In this document: one piece after another, positions 11,950 through 23,000 of the stretch
How positions within the stretch are numbered: position 1 is the stretch's first letter
How the letters are laid out: the number at the start of each line of letters is the position of its first letter
From: Larix kaempferi
Taxonomy: Eukaryota; Streptophyta; Pinopsida; Pinales; Pinaceae
Assembly: GCA_027924585.1 (NCBI GenBank)
Contig: BSBM01000361.1
Coordinates: 63,641,501-63,705,500 of the forward strand
Direction: 5' to 3'
Length of the DNA: 64,000 nt
Position numbers and translations under genes: made by a program
Notes under the pieces: model-generated
Database searches by the model: none
What the model saw: only the letters and a program-made list of their open reading frames with translations
What the model was told of the DNA's origin: nothing

Positions 11950-12510
11950 TGTTGGAATTTGTGCAACTTCGGAAGATATTATTTATTGTATTTTATTGTA
12001 CCTCCTAAGGGAGTTGAACTTAATGTAATTAATCATGTAAACCCTAGAAAGATCAATGTAAACCTTGGGGGTGAAAAGCAAACAAGAGAAAAGATTAAAA
12101 TTAAACTATTTATTGTCCCCCAAGAGAAGTCGGCCAGCCAATTAGACAAGTCAACCCAGTTGGGGAAATGGCCAATTTGGCACTTGTATAAATAGAGGGA
12201 AAGTTCACCTCATTATTCACTCATCCACTCAAGTGAAGTTCACAACACCCAAAGAGAGATTCACACCTGCAGCAAGGAGAAGACAAATTTTGGGGTTTCT
12301 ACTTGGAAAGTATTTCCATCTTTTCTCTCTCATCATTGTACTTTTTTCTCGGAATTATCATCTCTATACAAAGGTTACTGGGTTTTCTCTCGTTTGGGTT
12401 TCCCAGGATAAACTCTTGTGTTATTGTTTCTATGCTTTGTCTTTCTTCTAGTGATCCTATTGAATTTATGCAATTGAATTATTATGCTATAATTGTGTGA
12501 AAATCTAACA
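11950..12510 (+). mobile_element. C1 5' LTR (561 bp)
   Basis: Runs TGTTGGAATTTGTGC to GAAAATCTAACA and is followed at once by the primer site. TATAAATAG is at 12187-12195. It matches the 3' LTR closely but has a 10-20-base indel near 12130-12160 (AATTAGACAAGTCAACC is missing from the other copy), showing divergence since insertion. Confidence 0.92.
12187..12195 (+). promoter_or_regulatory. TATA box of C1 5' LTR
   Basis: TATAAATAG followed by GGGAAAGTTCACC; the same string is in the 3' LTR at 30008-30016. Confidence 0.6.
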
Positions 12511-12522
12511 TGGTATCAAAGC
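12511..12522 (+). other. C1 primer binding site (tRNA-iMet type)
   Basis: TGGTATCAAAGC directly abuts the LTR end. Plant copia elements typically carry TGGTATCAGAGC, complementary to initiator tRNA-Met; this copy has one substitution. Confidence 0.85.
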
Positions 12523-12870
12523 GGTACTAGAAGGAGCCATTGTTGGAACTAGGGTTTCATCTTTCAAGGCCTTCACTCAACTTTTTGGTGGAAAAAAAGC
12601 CTTGGGAATTTCGCTCTAAGGAGGGCACATCTTTTGGTGAAGGTAGAATTCAATTCTAAGAATTTTAAATTTTTGACCTAATTCTATAGCTGCAACAAAA
12701 ATTAGGGTTTCAGTTTTTGACCTACTTCCTCCACAATTTTGGCTCGGCCCTACCTTCTCTCAACTCGCCTTGCTAGGGCGCATCTACCTGTGGAGTCAGT
12801 TTTCCAAAATTCCAACTTTCATTTTTGACTTAACTCCCACTAGGGTTTCTGGTCCAAATCTGTAGTCAAG

Positions 12871-13408
12871 ATGATTGGAATGAAGGTTGAAGATTGTCTG
12901 GAAGGGGCTTCCAACTTCATCACTTGGAAGTCTAGCGTTCTTCTTCTACTAGAAGAAAATGATCTCTTGCAGTTTGTCAATGAGAAGGTCCCAGAACTAG
13001 AAGCCGAAGAAGACAAATCTCGCTGGAAGAAGAATGATGCCAGAGCAAGAAGGATTTTGGTGGACTCAGTTAGAGACCATTTGGTTCCTCAAATCTCAAG
13101 TAAGAAGACTGCTAGAAAGATGTTCAAAACCATAAAGAAGTTGTTTGAACATAGTAGTATCAATGTATCCCTTACATTGAGGAATCAGCTATCAAAAATG
13201 AAGATGTCCAAGTCAGAATCCATTGCCTCATATTTCATGAGGATCACAGAACTAAGGGACAAGCTTAGTACCAGTGGAGATCCCATTGATGAAAAGGAGC
13301 TTGTCATTACTACTCTAAATGGTCTCCCACCATCTTGGGAGTCTTTTATTCAAAGTATAAGCGGTAGATCCAAGCTACCCAATTTTGATAAGCTATGGGC
13401 AAATTGCA
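12871..13408 (+). pseudogene. C1 gag, N-terminal part (UBN2-type copia gag)
   Basis: Starts at ATG 12871 (MIGMKVEDCLEG). It continues with ASNFITWKSSVLLLLEEND, the RILVDSVRDHLVPQI segment and LRNQLSKMKMSKSESIASY, TLNGLPPSWESFIQSI and LWANC, which follow the layout of copia gag proteins. Gag forms the capsid of the virus-like particle. The frame is intact for about 179 codons, then runs into the hAT-like insertion at 13409. On removal of 13409-14441 it rejoins as LWANCTREET in frame. The stop at 13438 belongs to the insertion. Confidence 0.9.
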
Positions 13409-14433
13409 TAGTGGAAAATATCGGCATCAGTAAAAAATAGGCAAGGGTCCTGAATACAACTTCTCGGCAACATCAACGAAAAAATCGGCAAAAATCGGCA
13501 AACCACAGAAAGCATTAAAAATTACAAAATATATTCATTTTTTTCATAATTTTAAACATATAAAGCAACAACAACATTAGATCAACACATTGGCACATAA
13601 ATATGGAGAAAGTACTGGATGCCAAATAAAAATTGATACATCAAAGTTTCAAAGATTGGAAATTTGGAAGTCTCGACACAAATTGGAACATTGGTCATTC
13701 CCCCCTCCTCTAGGTTCTAGCACCTTGAATCTTGAAGTTAATCCTTCAAGGACATTAGTCAAAACCCTACAATTTTGATGAAACTTCCTAATCCAAGCAT
13801 TAAGATAAGGTAGAAAAAGCTTCCCGTGCTTAATAAGCGATTTTGCTTAATTGAAGGATATATTTTAATTAAGGTCATAACAGAGGAGTTCAATCAACTT
13901 CAACAATCAAGCATCATCACCACCAATATCAAGGTACATACCTGGTTTGATGTGCTTGATTAAATTCCAATCACTTAACCTCATACATGATAGAATCCAG
14001 TGGAAACATTGCAATCCTGAAATCCTGAAAACTATTAACTCTGTTGAATTCTGAATGGGATCTAAAATTCTACTTCTTGCATATGAAGTCTAATGAGGTT
14101 GGAACCACTCTCAAACATCCTAAAACAATTAATGGTAATGTTAAAAATTTAAGTAAAAGTGACATTCTCCTTATCTTTTAAGAATTTAACATTACCATTT
14201 ACTGTTACTAGCTTCAATGTCTTATGAAAACAATTGGTCTAATTTTTTAAACTCCGTGGCGATTTTTTCAGTCTTCTCACGATTTTTTAGGAGAAATCGC
14301 CGATTTTTCCAAAAAATCGCGCGGGTCGATTTTTCCAAAAAATCGCGATATTTTCGGCAGGAAAAATCGGGAGGCTGAAAAAATTGCGATTTCTCGGGAA
14401 ATCTACGATTTTTCGGCGATGTTTTCCACTATG
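13409..14433. mobile_element. Non-autonomous hAT-like element (1.0 kb) inside C1 gag
   Basis: The termini are inverted: TAGTGGAAAATATCGGC at the left and, on the minus strand at the right, TAGTGGAAAACATCGCC. Subterminal AAAATCGGC/AATCGCG repeats cluster at both ends (13480-13505 and 14270-14410). The flanks AAATTGCA (13401-13408) and AGATTGTA (14434-14441) match at 6 of 8 bases, and excising one copy restores the gag frame, so an 8-bp TSD is likely. TAG-type ends plus an 8-bp TSD suggest hAT. No transposase is present. The right end carries two extra bases (TG) before the TSD, so the exact boundary is uncertain. Confidence 0.65.
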
Positions 14434-14441
14434 AGATTGTA

Positions 14442-14731
14442 CTCGGGAAGAGACAAGAATACCAGCAAGACAAAGACTTCATGGCACTCAACCTGAGGAG
14501 AATCAAGCATTCGTATCCCATGCCAAGAAAGGCAACGGAAGGGGAAGAAAGTTTTACAAACACAAGCACCAAGGTAGGAGATCAAGTCCACCCCCAAACC
14601 AGAAGAAGAAGAAGAAGGATTTATCTCAGATACAATGCTATAGGTGCAAGTCATATGGTCATTACGCCAGTAATTGTCGAAGATCAAACAAAAGGAAGCA
14701 TGAAGCTTCAACTGTTGATGTAGAAGAAGAT
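14442..14731 (+). pseudogene. C1 gag, C-terminal part with zinc knuckle
   Basis: In frame with 12871-13408 after excision, it reads TREETRIPARQR, QPEENQAFVSHAKKGNGRGR, a Lys/Arg-rich stretch, then CYRCKSYGHYASNC at 14636-14677. That is a perfect CX2CX4HX4C zinc knuckle, the RNA-binding module of retroelement nucleocapsid. It continues HEASTVDVEED to the next insertion at 14732 and resumes at 17245 as HHHKKQRNED. The frame is open across the visible part. Confidence 0.88.
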
Positions 14732-17239
14732 TGTTACCGGGCAAATTAGCAAGGCTAATTCCCAGTAGGCAAAAGAAGAACAGTGACCCAATGTCACCTC
14801 GGTCGCCGTTCTAACTTCTTCGGAAGAGAAAAACCTCCAAGGAGAAGTATCCTTATAGAACCCTATAAGACGCTATAACAACCAACAAGACTATATTCTA
14901 TGCAATTTTGTAGTTAGAACAGTGCCTAAATGGAGTCAAGATGAAGACCAGTTAAGAAGTCAATGCCAACATGTGCTTTGATTAACCAAATATTATTCAA
15001 CGCCAGCGTAAAGCCAATACAAGATTTAACAATAATACCCCAAATGTAGGTGGCACTTTGATCAATTAATTCAATATGGAAATATCTTGCAATAGGGATT
15101 ATTCATCACATGTAAACGATATAGCAAGTATATGCAAGGATCATGAGCATGTATATCATCAATTATGTATAAATAAAACCAATATCTAAAATAGCACTCA
15201 ACCTTACTAAGAATAACCAGTATAATCCACTTCAGATCTGTATGTTTCATATAGCATTCAAAGTACTTAGTTAACCCAAAAATGTAAGTTCCGGATCAGC
15301 CCAAAGAAGGTGCTTTCACCATATGTGATGGCCACTTGTAAAACAGAGATGAAAGCTACCTCTAACAAACTAAACACTAACTCAGTTCTATTATATGAAG
15401 AGATCATTAACCATAGAAATATAAGTATAGATCGTTTTCCAATATATATCTAAAGCTCAAACTACTCTCAAAGCTAGTAATTAAAGACCAATGAAGGATA
15501 TGCAAAGCTGTATCATCAATCAGATCTAAATGTCAGTGCAATGTATCCAAGGCCATGCAAAGTCATTTACATCAGAACCTTCTTTGTATTCAATAGACAA
15601 GCCAGCATTACTCAATAAAATACTAATTGTAAAATCCACTTTCAAAAGGATAAAATTCAGACTTATGTAACAGCAGTAGAGAATGAGTAAATGATAAACA
15701 CCAACACCAATGTTAAATGCATCAATTAGTTGGTCATTTCCATATCTGTGTATATAATAAAAAAGAAGTATGGCAGAAATGTAATCTTGTAGGAAGCATA
15801 AAGATGTCAAATTGCAAGTAGACTAACTCAGAAATCAAACCAGACCTTAATTAATATGATAACCTTTGATTTTCTGTTTATGTTTGTGCAGGAGTTACGG
15901 CAAAGAAGAATGCACAGGGTCTGCAATTTGTATTGCAGACTGCAGACCTGTGTTAGGGTAGAAGAATGGGGCCCGGATAGGAGTGAAGATGAAGAGAAGG
16001 GCAGCGAAAAGAGAGTAAAGGGGAGAAGGTAGGAAGAGGAAGGGAAGGAAATAAAGGAAGGCCAAAGGGGAGAAGAGATGGCGAGCTGGGAAGGAGCAGC
16101 AGCAGAGGAAGCAGGTCTGGAGCAGGTTCAGACTGTGGGAGCAGCAGGTCTGGAGCAGGCAGCAACGAAGGCTCAGAAGGGGAGACCGAGGGTATGGCTG
16201 GGTGGATAAAGGGAGGCCGAATTAGATGGTGAGGAGGGCGAAAGTAATGGAGAGCTAAGGAGGAAATCGCAGGGCAAAAAGTTTTTGCAGTTTCTTAGAT
16301 ACCTTAGATATCAAGAGAAAGACTTAGATACCTTCTTGTGCATGTGTTAAGCAAACAACTCTTAGCATCACCTTAGCAAAGAAACAAGAGCAAAGACGTC
16401 AAAGACTTGTCCCCAAATTAGCAAGCGTGATCATCCTTAAGAGGTGCATATCACTCAAAGAGCCCTAGTTAGGGCAAAAATCAGAAATAAAAGTGTAATC
16501 CCATAAAGTTGATGTATAAAAATAAAGTGAGGAAAAGTTATTTATACTTTTCACACTCACTTTTACAAAAATAATTAAAATTCAGGCCGAAATGCATTTT
16601 TAAAATGTCAATTTGAAATTAGAAATGTTAACTTAAAATTAAAACAAAAATAATATAAAATAATGATAAGAGTGGGTAAATTGGGGTGTTTTCCTCAGAT
16701 TTGACCCAAACATGAGCAAAATGGTTGAACAAGGCCATATCGGACTGAACTGAAGGCCAGACTGCGTAGGGGGGGTCGTCATGCCCCAACTAACCCCAAC
16801 AGTGATAAAAAACCCTCAACGCCCCCCCCTTATCAAGCATCGCAGTCTACCAGGGTGGATGACGTCATCCTCTGGAGGAGGGCCCAGAGAGAGCGTGTTG
16901 GTGAACTGGAGGGCCAGGAGGGTGCTGGAGGTGCTCTAAAGGATAAGTATGTGCCTCAGCGCTGAAGAAACTGCCGCTGGAGTGATAAAACAAGGTCGGG
17001 GTCATGTGACCCAGTGATCCACCCCTGGAAGCCCCGGACACCAACCTCAGGGTTTCAAACCCTTTCATGAGGCAGTTAGCGATACCACTAAGCCATAGTA
17101 GTTCCAAAGGAGAAACCAGAGGGTCTAGCCATACCCCTACCTCAGAATAAGTTGGCTAAACAATCCTCCTGGTCAGAAAAAAGACGCCCTCTCCTTGGGG
17201 CACCTCTGCAGGTACGCTGGTGCTGGTACCATCGTAACA
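14732..17239. mobile_element. LTR-like insertion of 2.5 kb in C1 gag-pol
   Basis: Begins TGTTACCGGGC and ends ATCGTAACA, with TGTTAC inverted at the ends. The flanks AAGAT (14727-14731) and AAGAC (17240-17244) form a 5-bp TSD with one C/T difference, and the gag frame rejoins when it is removed. No coding region or internal LTR pair is visible, so a solo LTR is the simplest reading. A purine-rich block at about 15960-16120 resembles the polypyrimidine block of family A read in reverse, hinting at minus orientation. It contains a SINE-like unit near its right end. Confidence 0.65.
16865..17107 (-). mobile_element. Candidate tRNA-derived SINE
   Basis: On the minus strand TGGCTTAGTGGTATC (17095-17081) fits a Pol III A box, and GGGTTTGAAACCC (17062-17050) resembles a B box (GGTTCGANNCC) with one C-to-T change. 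They start 33 bases apart, normal for a tRNA-type promoter. The head is GGAACTACTA. No clear poly(A) or T tail and no TSD could be fixed, so the 3' limit is a guess. It could also be a decayed tRNA-like region within the LTR. Confidence 0.45.
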
Positions 17240-17244
17240 AAGAC

Positions 17245-18783
17245 CATCATCACAAGAAACAAAGGAATGAAGATCGTACAAAATTCTTCTTCATATCAGC
17301 TTTATCAGGTAATGTTCCCACCACTAGTGATACTTGGCTCATAGATAGTGGTGCTTCTAGACACAGGATAGGATATAAAGAAAATCTTTCAGAATTGATT
17401 GAGAAAGATTCTCATCTCCGTGTTGTACTTGGAGATGATGCTAACTACACTGTGAAGGGATCTGGGGCCACCTCCCTTCAGCTAGAGTCTAGTGATACAC
17501 TACATTTGAGTGATGTGCTCTATGTACCTGGTATGAAAAGAAACTTTGTCTCCATCTCAGCCTTGGAGCACAAGGGATATAAAGTAGCATTTTCAAATGG
17601 GAAAGTATTTGCTTGGAATAAGAACTCAAGCATGGATACAGCAAAGGTAATTGGTGTGAGAGAGGAGGGCCTGTACCGACTGAGCACTCCACCAGTTCAA
17701 GCCCTAGTCCATGATTCTACAAGCATGGATGAGCTATGGCACAGAAGACTAGCTCATCTAAATTATCAAGCTATCCCAGCATTGAAGAACATAGTGATAG
17801 GTTTACCAGTGCTTCAAGTAGACCATGATGGAACATGTAGAGGATGTGCACTTGGCAAGAATGCCAAGAGATCCTTCCCAGATAGTGAAAGCAGATCTAA
17901 AGGAAGTTTGGATCTAGTGCACTCTAACTTGTGTGGACCCATGACAGTTGCTTCATTGGGCGGATATCATTACTATGTAACATTCATTGATGACTATTCA
18001 CGAAAGACTTGGATATACTTTCTCAAGACCAAGGAATCCAAGGAAGTACTCAGCGAATTCAAAGAATTCAAAGCACAAGTCAAGAATTTGTCAGGAAAGA
18101 GGATCAAGATCCTGAGATCAGATAATGGTGGAGAATACACCTCTACAGAATTCAATGATTTCTGCAAGGAAGTAGGAATTGAGAGGGAGCTCACGGTTCC
18201 CTACAACCCTCAACAAAATGGGGTTGCTAAAAGAAAGAACGGAACAATTGTGGAGGCAGCCAAATCCATGATACATGACCAGAGTCTACCAATGTTCTTA
18301 TGGGTAGAAGCTTCCAGAACAACTGTATATGTACAAAACAGATGTCCACATAAGATAGTGAAAAACATGACTCCAGAAGAAGCTTTCACAGAAGTGAAAC
18401 TAGAAGTGGACCACCTCCAGATCTTTGGTTGCCCAGTCTATATACATGTGCCCAAGGAGAAGAGAACAAAGTTAGAACCTTCAGGCAAGAAGGGAACTTT
18501 TGTGGGATACAATGAGTCTTCAAAGGCATACAGAATCTACATCCCAGGATCCAGACAGATTGAAGTCAGCAGGGATGTGACCTTTGAAGAAGAGATGGCT
18601 ATCAGGAAAGGCAGAGGATCAGACATGGAGATCGATGATGAGGAGATGCTAGAACCAAAGGAGATGAGATCATCTCCCCCTCTAGTTCAGAGGGAGTTAG
18701 CAGAAAAGGATGAACCCACCGATCCTATTGATCCAGTTGATGTTCCCAGAGATATTGCAGTAGGTCGGAAAAGCCCTAGATGA
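17245..18783 (+). pseudogene. C1 pol part 1: protease, GAG-pre-integrase, integrase
   Basis: Aspartic protease motif LIDSGASRH (Asp codon 17344). GAG-pre-integrase with LWHRRLAHLN (about 17731) and CRGC (17836-17847). Integrase core with HSNLCGP, FIDDYSRKTWIYFLK, RSDNGGEY (Asp codon 18121) and NGVAKRKN. The family has HSDLCGP and NGVAERKN, so the first catalytic Asp is Asn (codon 17926-17928) and the catalytic Glu is Lys (18229-18231); both fit G-to-A changes. The downstream C-terminal region is present (CPVYIHVPKEKR, FVGY). The frame closes at TGA 18781-18783, with TAG at 18799, though homologous sequence continues into RT. The integrase cannot be active as read. Confidence 0.93.
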
Positions 18784-20015
18784 GCACAACAGACTTTGTA
18801 GGATGTAGAGGGGCATGAAGCTCCACATGGTACTTTCCGAGAAAGTAAAAGACCTCAGAGGTTCTCCAGTTATGTAGCATTGATGAGTCACATCATTGAC
18901 TCAAAACCAACCACTTATGAAGAAGCATCCAGACACCAAGTTTGGGAAGATGCCATGGTGGAAGAATACCAATCCATCATGAAGAATGACGTGTGGGAGG
19001 TTGTGCCGAGACCTGAGGGGAAGTCAGTAGTGACTTCCAAGTGGTTATACAAAATCAAGCATGGAGCAAATGGGAGTGTTAAAAATACAAGGCTAGATTT
19101 GTTGCCAGAGGGTTCTCTCAGAAAGATGGAGTCTATTATGATGAGACATTTGCTCCTCTGGCTCGATATACCTCCATCAGATCAATCATTGCTATTGCTT
19201 CAGCTATGGGATGGAAGTTGCATCAGATGGATGTCAAGACAGCCTTTCTCAATGGTGTTATTAAGGAAGAAGTATATATTGAGCAACCAAAAGGATTTAT
19301 TGTGCATGGAAAGGAGTCTCACGTATGCAGATTGAAAAAGGCCCTGTATGGACTCAAGCAAGCACCCCATGCTTGGTATGGACGGATAGACGGATTCCTG
19401 GTGAGTTTGGGATTCACCAAGAGTGATGCAGACCCCAACCTTTACTACAAGGTTGTGGATAATGAGCCACTGATTTTGGTCCTTTATGTTGATGACCTGT
19501 TTCTCACCGGAAATGAGAAACTTATCGTATGGTGTAAGAAGAAACTTGCCTCTGAGTTCGAAATGAAGGATCTTGGATTGATGCATTACTTCTTGGGATT
19601 AGAAGTATGGAAGAGGAAAAAGGAAATTTTCCTAGGTCAAGGAAAGTACACCATAGATATACTGAAGAGATTCGAAATGTTGGACTGCAAGTCCATGGCC
19701 ACTACGATGGATGCAAATTTGAAGAAGCTGAGGGATTCTGCTTCAGATTCAAATTTGATTGATCCCATTATGTATCGCCAGCTAATTGGGTCCTTGATGT
19801 ATTTGACGAACACCAGACCAGATATATGCTTTGTTGTGAATGCTCTCAGTCAGTTCATGTGTGAACCAAGGCAGATTCACTGGATTGCTGCAAAACATGT
19901 AATCAGATATTTGTGTGGCACTGTGGGATATGGCTTGAGATATGCTTCAGAATGTGACTTGAGATTACAAGGGTTTACAAACTAAGATTGGGCCGGATGT
20001 GTTGCAGATAGGAAG
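18784..20015 (+). pseudogene. C1 pol part 2: reverse transcriptase and start of RNase H
   Basis: Reads RFSSYVALMSH, EDAMVEEYQSIMKNDVWEVV and SKWLYKIK, then a one-base loss in an A run at about 19081-19085 shifts the frame. It resumes with GWKLHQMDVKTAFLNG, EEVYIEQPKGF, LKKALYGLKQAP and LYVDDLFLTG, with the catalytic YVDD at 19485-19496. LVYRQLIGSLMY-like sequence and TRPDICFVVNALSQF follow. A TAA at 19983-19985 interrupts just before DWAGCVADRKST, the start of RNase H, which is broken by solo LTR B1 at 20021. RT would copy the element RNA into DNA in the particle; this copy cannot make a complete enzyme. Confidence 0.93.
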
Positions 20016-20020
20016 AGTAC

Positions 20021-23000
20021 TGTCATCACACCATAGTAACAAGGCTATTATTCTTGCTTAGCAGATATCTGCACTTTTCAGAGCTTGGCTATGATGAGTT
20101 TATATTTTGAGATCACTCATGATCAGAGCAGTGTATTTTATCAGACTTATGTTAGACCTTGTACCAGGGCTGAGCCTTGAGAGTTCAGATTTGATGACCA
20201 ATGTGACTCTTTATTCCATATAATTTCAGTTCAGTGCCTAGAGATGTTATTGCAGCAGTGTTTCAGATGGTTTATGATGATTATTATTATGATGTGATAT
20301 GACCTATGGATTTCTGATCATTGATTATGGATTATTATCTTGTTGCTTTAGTCATGTTCACAACATTAGCTTGGTATATGATTCATGATGTGGCAAACAT
20401 TGTGAAATGAAAATGAATTATCTTAATAATGTTATAAATTGTAAAATGGACATATTACTTGCACATTTAGGTTTCTTGACAAAACTCATTGGTTTACTAC
20501 CTTGCATAGATATGGTCTTTCTTGGCATTATTTGTCTGCTAGCTTAGGCACCACATTCATTTGACTCCATCCATCCATGACCTTCCTTATTTGCTTTCAC
20601 CTTTGACTTGTCTTGCTTGACTTTTTGATACTGAGGACTTCCCTATTACTACCTCTATGTTGGATCGCATCCATGTTTGTTTAGTGTCTCGGCTCTGAGT
20701 TGGTGACAAAACTTGCCTTTGGTGAGTTGGATTGTAGGCCTAAATCATTATGGTCAGTTGTCCCAATGTTTGACACTGGCACGAACTCCCCCTATTCACT
20801 TGAGATGTTGTTGACTAAAACTGAAAGCTCATGTACTACTTATGGAAACTTGTGTAAATTCGCCCATGGAAACTGTAAACTCTAGAATGTGTTTCTTAAC
20901 ACACGTGAGTAAAGGGCAAGAGCAATGAAACGCTATAAATACTCCTCGAAGAGTATAAGAAAGGTCCAAAAAGGAAATGGTTCTTAAACTCTATATCTAA
21001 ATGACTGTTGACCTTATCTATATATAAACATGCCCTGGATGCAAGCTGCAATTAGTTGTGCTTCTTAGCACACCTGAGATCCGAAGGGTTATGTAGGCCA
21101 AAAAGGCCATGAAATGAAATTCAATGATCCTAATGAACTTGGATCAACTTGATGTAGACATGATGCCTAAGTTGAATAAGCACTCTCTAAACAACTTATC
21201 CATTTGTGAGGCACAGCTCTTCCCCGGGTTATTTGTCCAGCACAGAGTGTAGTTTCCCCCTCTCCCAGTCCAAAGTGTCTTTTAGTTAAGTTTTGGCAGG
21301 TCATTCCCTTTGTCCAACCTTGTTCCTAGCCTTCATCCTTAGCTAGCAGTTAGACCATGTCCAATGGGTGAGTTTGTCATTTAAGCTATTGTGCAAATAA
21401 ATATAAATAACAATGGAATATGCAAACATGATTAATGCCACTGAATGATGTTTATACTTTAAAGTTAAGTTGTGAGTATGATTAGAGGAACATGTCTTAT
21501 TCTGTTGATATGATTTATCCTTGGTTGTATATTGACCTAGTCAAACCTAGTTTGACTATGGTCATTCTTGGGATCCATGATGTTGTGGGCCATGTATGCT
21601 TATTGATGATGATTGATGGTCCCACATACTCTTCATGATGATACCATATGGTGGACATATGATTCAAATGGTGATTGATGCAGTTCAGGAGGTTTTATTA
21701 TTGTTCCAGATCATCAGATTATGCACTGTTCAGATATGGTGGACCTTTTCGTTGACCCCTAAGGTCAACCTATGGTGTATGAGTACACATTCTTAGTAGA
21801 TTTGGGTCTTCTGGATCCAATGAGACACTTATCATTCAGTTCCAGGAACTCCTGACAGTGATAGATGCAGTTTTCCATTTGTTGATCAGATTTGGGGTTG
21901 TTTTCCCAGCCTGTCCAGCAGGGGCCATGAGAGGCCAGTTCACCTAGGCTGCTGTATGAGGAGGGGGTGGTCCAGCCACTTGATGTTACCATATTACCCC
22001 CTTTCTGGAGAGCCTGGTGGGCTCAGTTTGACAGCGCAGGTGCCCTAGGTGGCAATTTCAGCAGCTTCACAGTTATCGAGGTAGTTTAAAAATGGAATAA
22101 AAGGATCACTGAGGAATTCGATTTGGACAATTGAGGCAAGGTTTTGGCACTTGGTCTTCACAAAGGTCTTCTAGGTTGAACCCCCTATCTTTCGGCCAGT
22201 TTTCATCAGTCAGTGGGGTCCACAGAGGCCACAGGAGGCCTTTTACTGCATGTCTCTCACAAATTTTGAGGACAGATTTTGATCATTTGTATTATTTGGA
22301 CATATTATTTTATATTATTGTGCCATGGGGATGAGCTAGCAAGGATTGATGCCTCCTAGCCCCAGCATGAGCTTTATGAGTCATGTCCATGTCATATGAG
22401 GTGGGCCCATGTACTTTTACCCCCTCTAGAGAATGACGTCACCCTCACTTTGTCTCTCCTAGCTATGACGTCATCTCTATTTTGAGTGATCCATGTGATG
22501 TTATGTTATGGTTCATCTTAGCCATTGATTATGTATTGAGATCTTTTAATCTCAACCACTCATCTTCATGTATTGTAAAGTGGTTTTGAGATCTAGGGTT
22601 TTGGTCTTTATTATCCTATATAAGGAGGAGACCCCCTATTGTATAGCTCACCTTTGGGCTCTGAAAAACTTGGCATGAAAATAATATTTTGGAGATCTAC
22701 TTCTTGGCTTTGATTGGGTTACTGTTGTATATGTTCTTGCATCTTGTTTCTAAACATTCTTTGCTTCTACAGGTGAAATCGACATCAATTGAAGGGAGGC
22801 CGAATTGCTTGAAGCTAGCTCAATGACTTGCTTTGTGGGAAGATTGTAGGGGTTGCTCACATCCCCCATGGGCAAGACGTCTTCATCTTGAAGGAGTTTT
22901 TCAATTGTGCTTTGTCCATTGATTGCTTTCTTGATATGACATGCTTAGATCTCATGGATTTGTGGATCAAATCTAACTTGATGTAGTTTGATTCACAGAT

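Noticed and set aside
13409-14433. CACTA (En/Spm) transposon
   Set aside because: The termini are TAGTG at the left and CACTA at the right, the reverse of the CACTA..TAGTG order, and no 3-bp TSD is present.
17041-17100. Functional tRNA gene
   Set aside because: A and B boxes are present but no acceptor stem pairs and no anticodon arm could be drawn, so it was listed as a SINE candidate instead.
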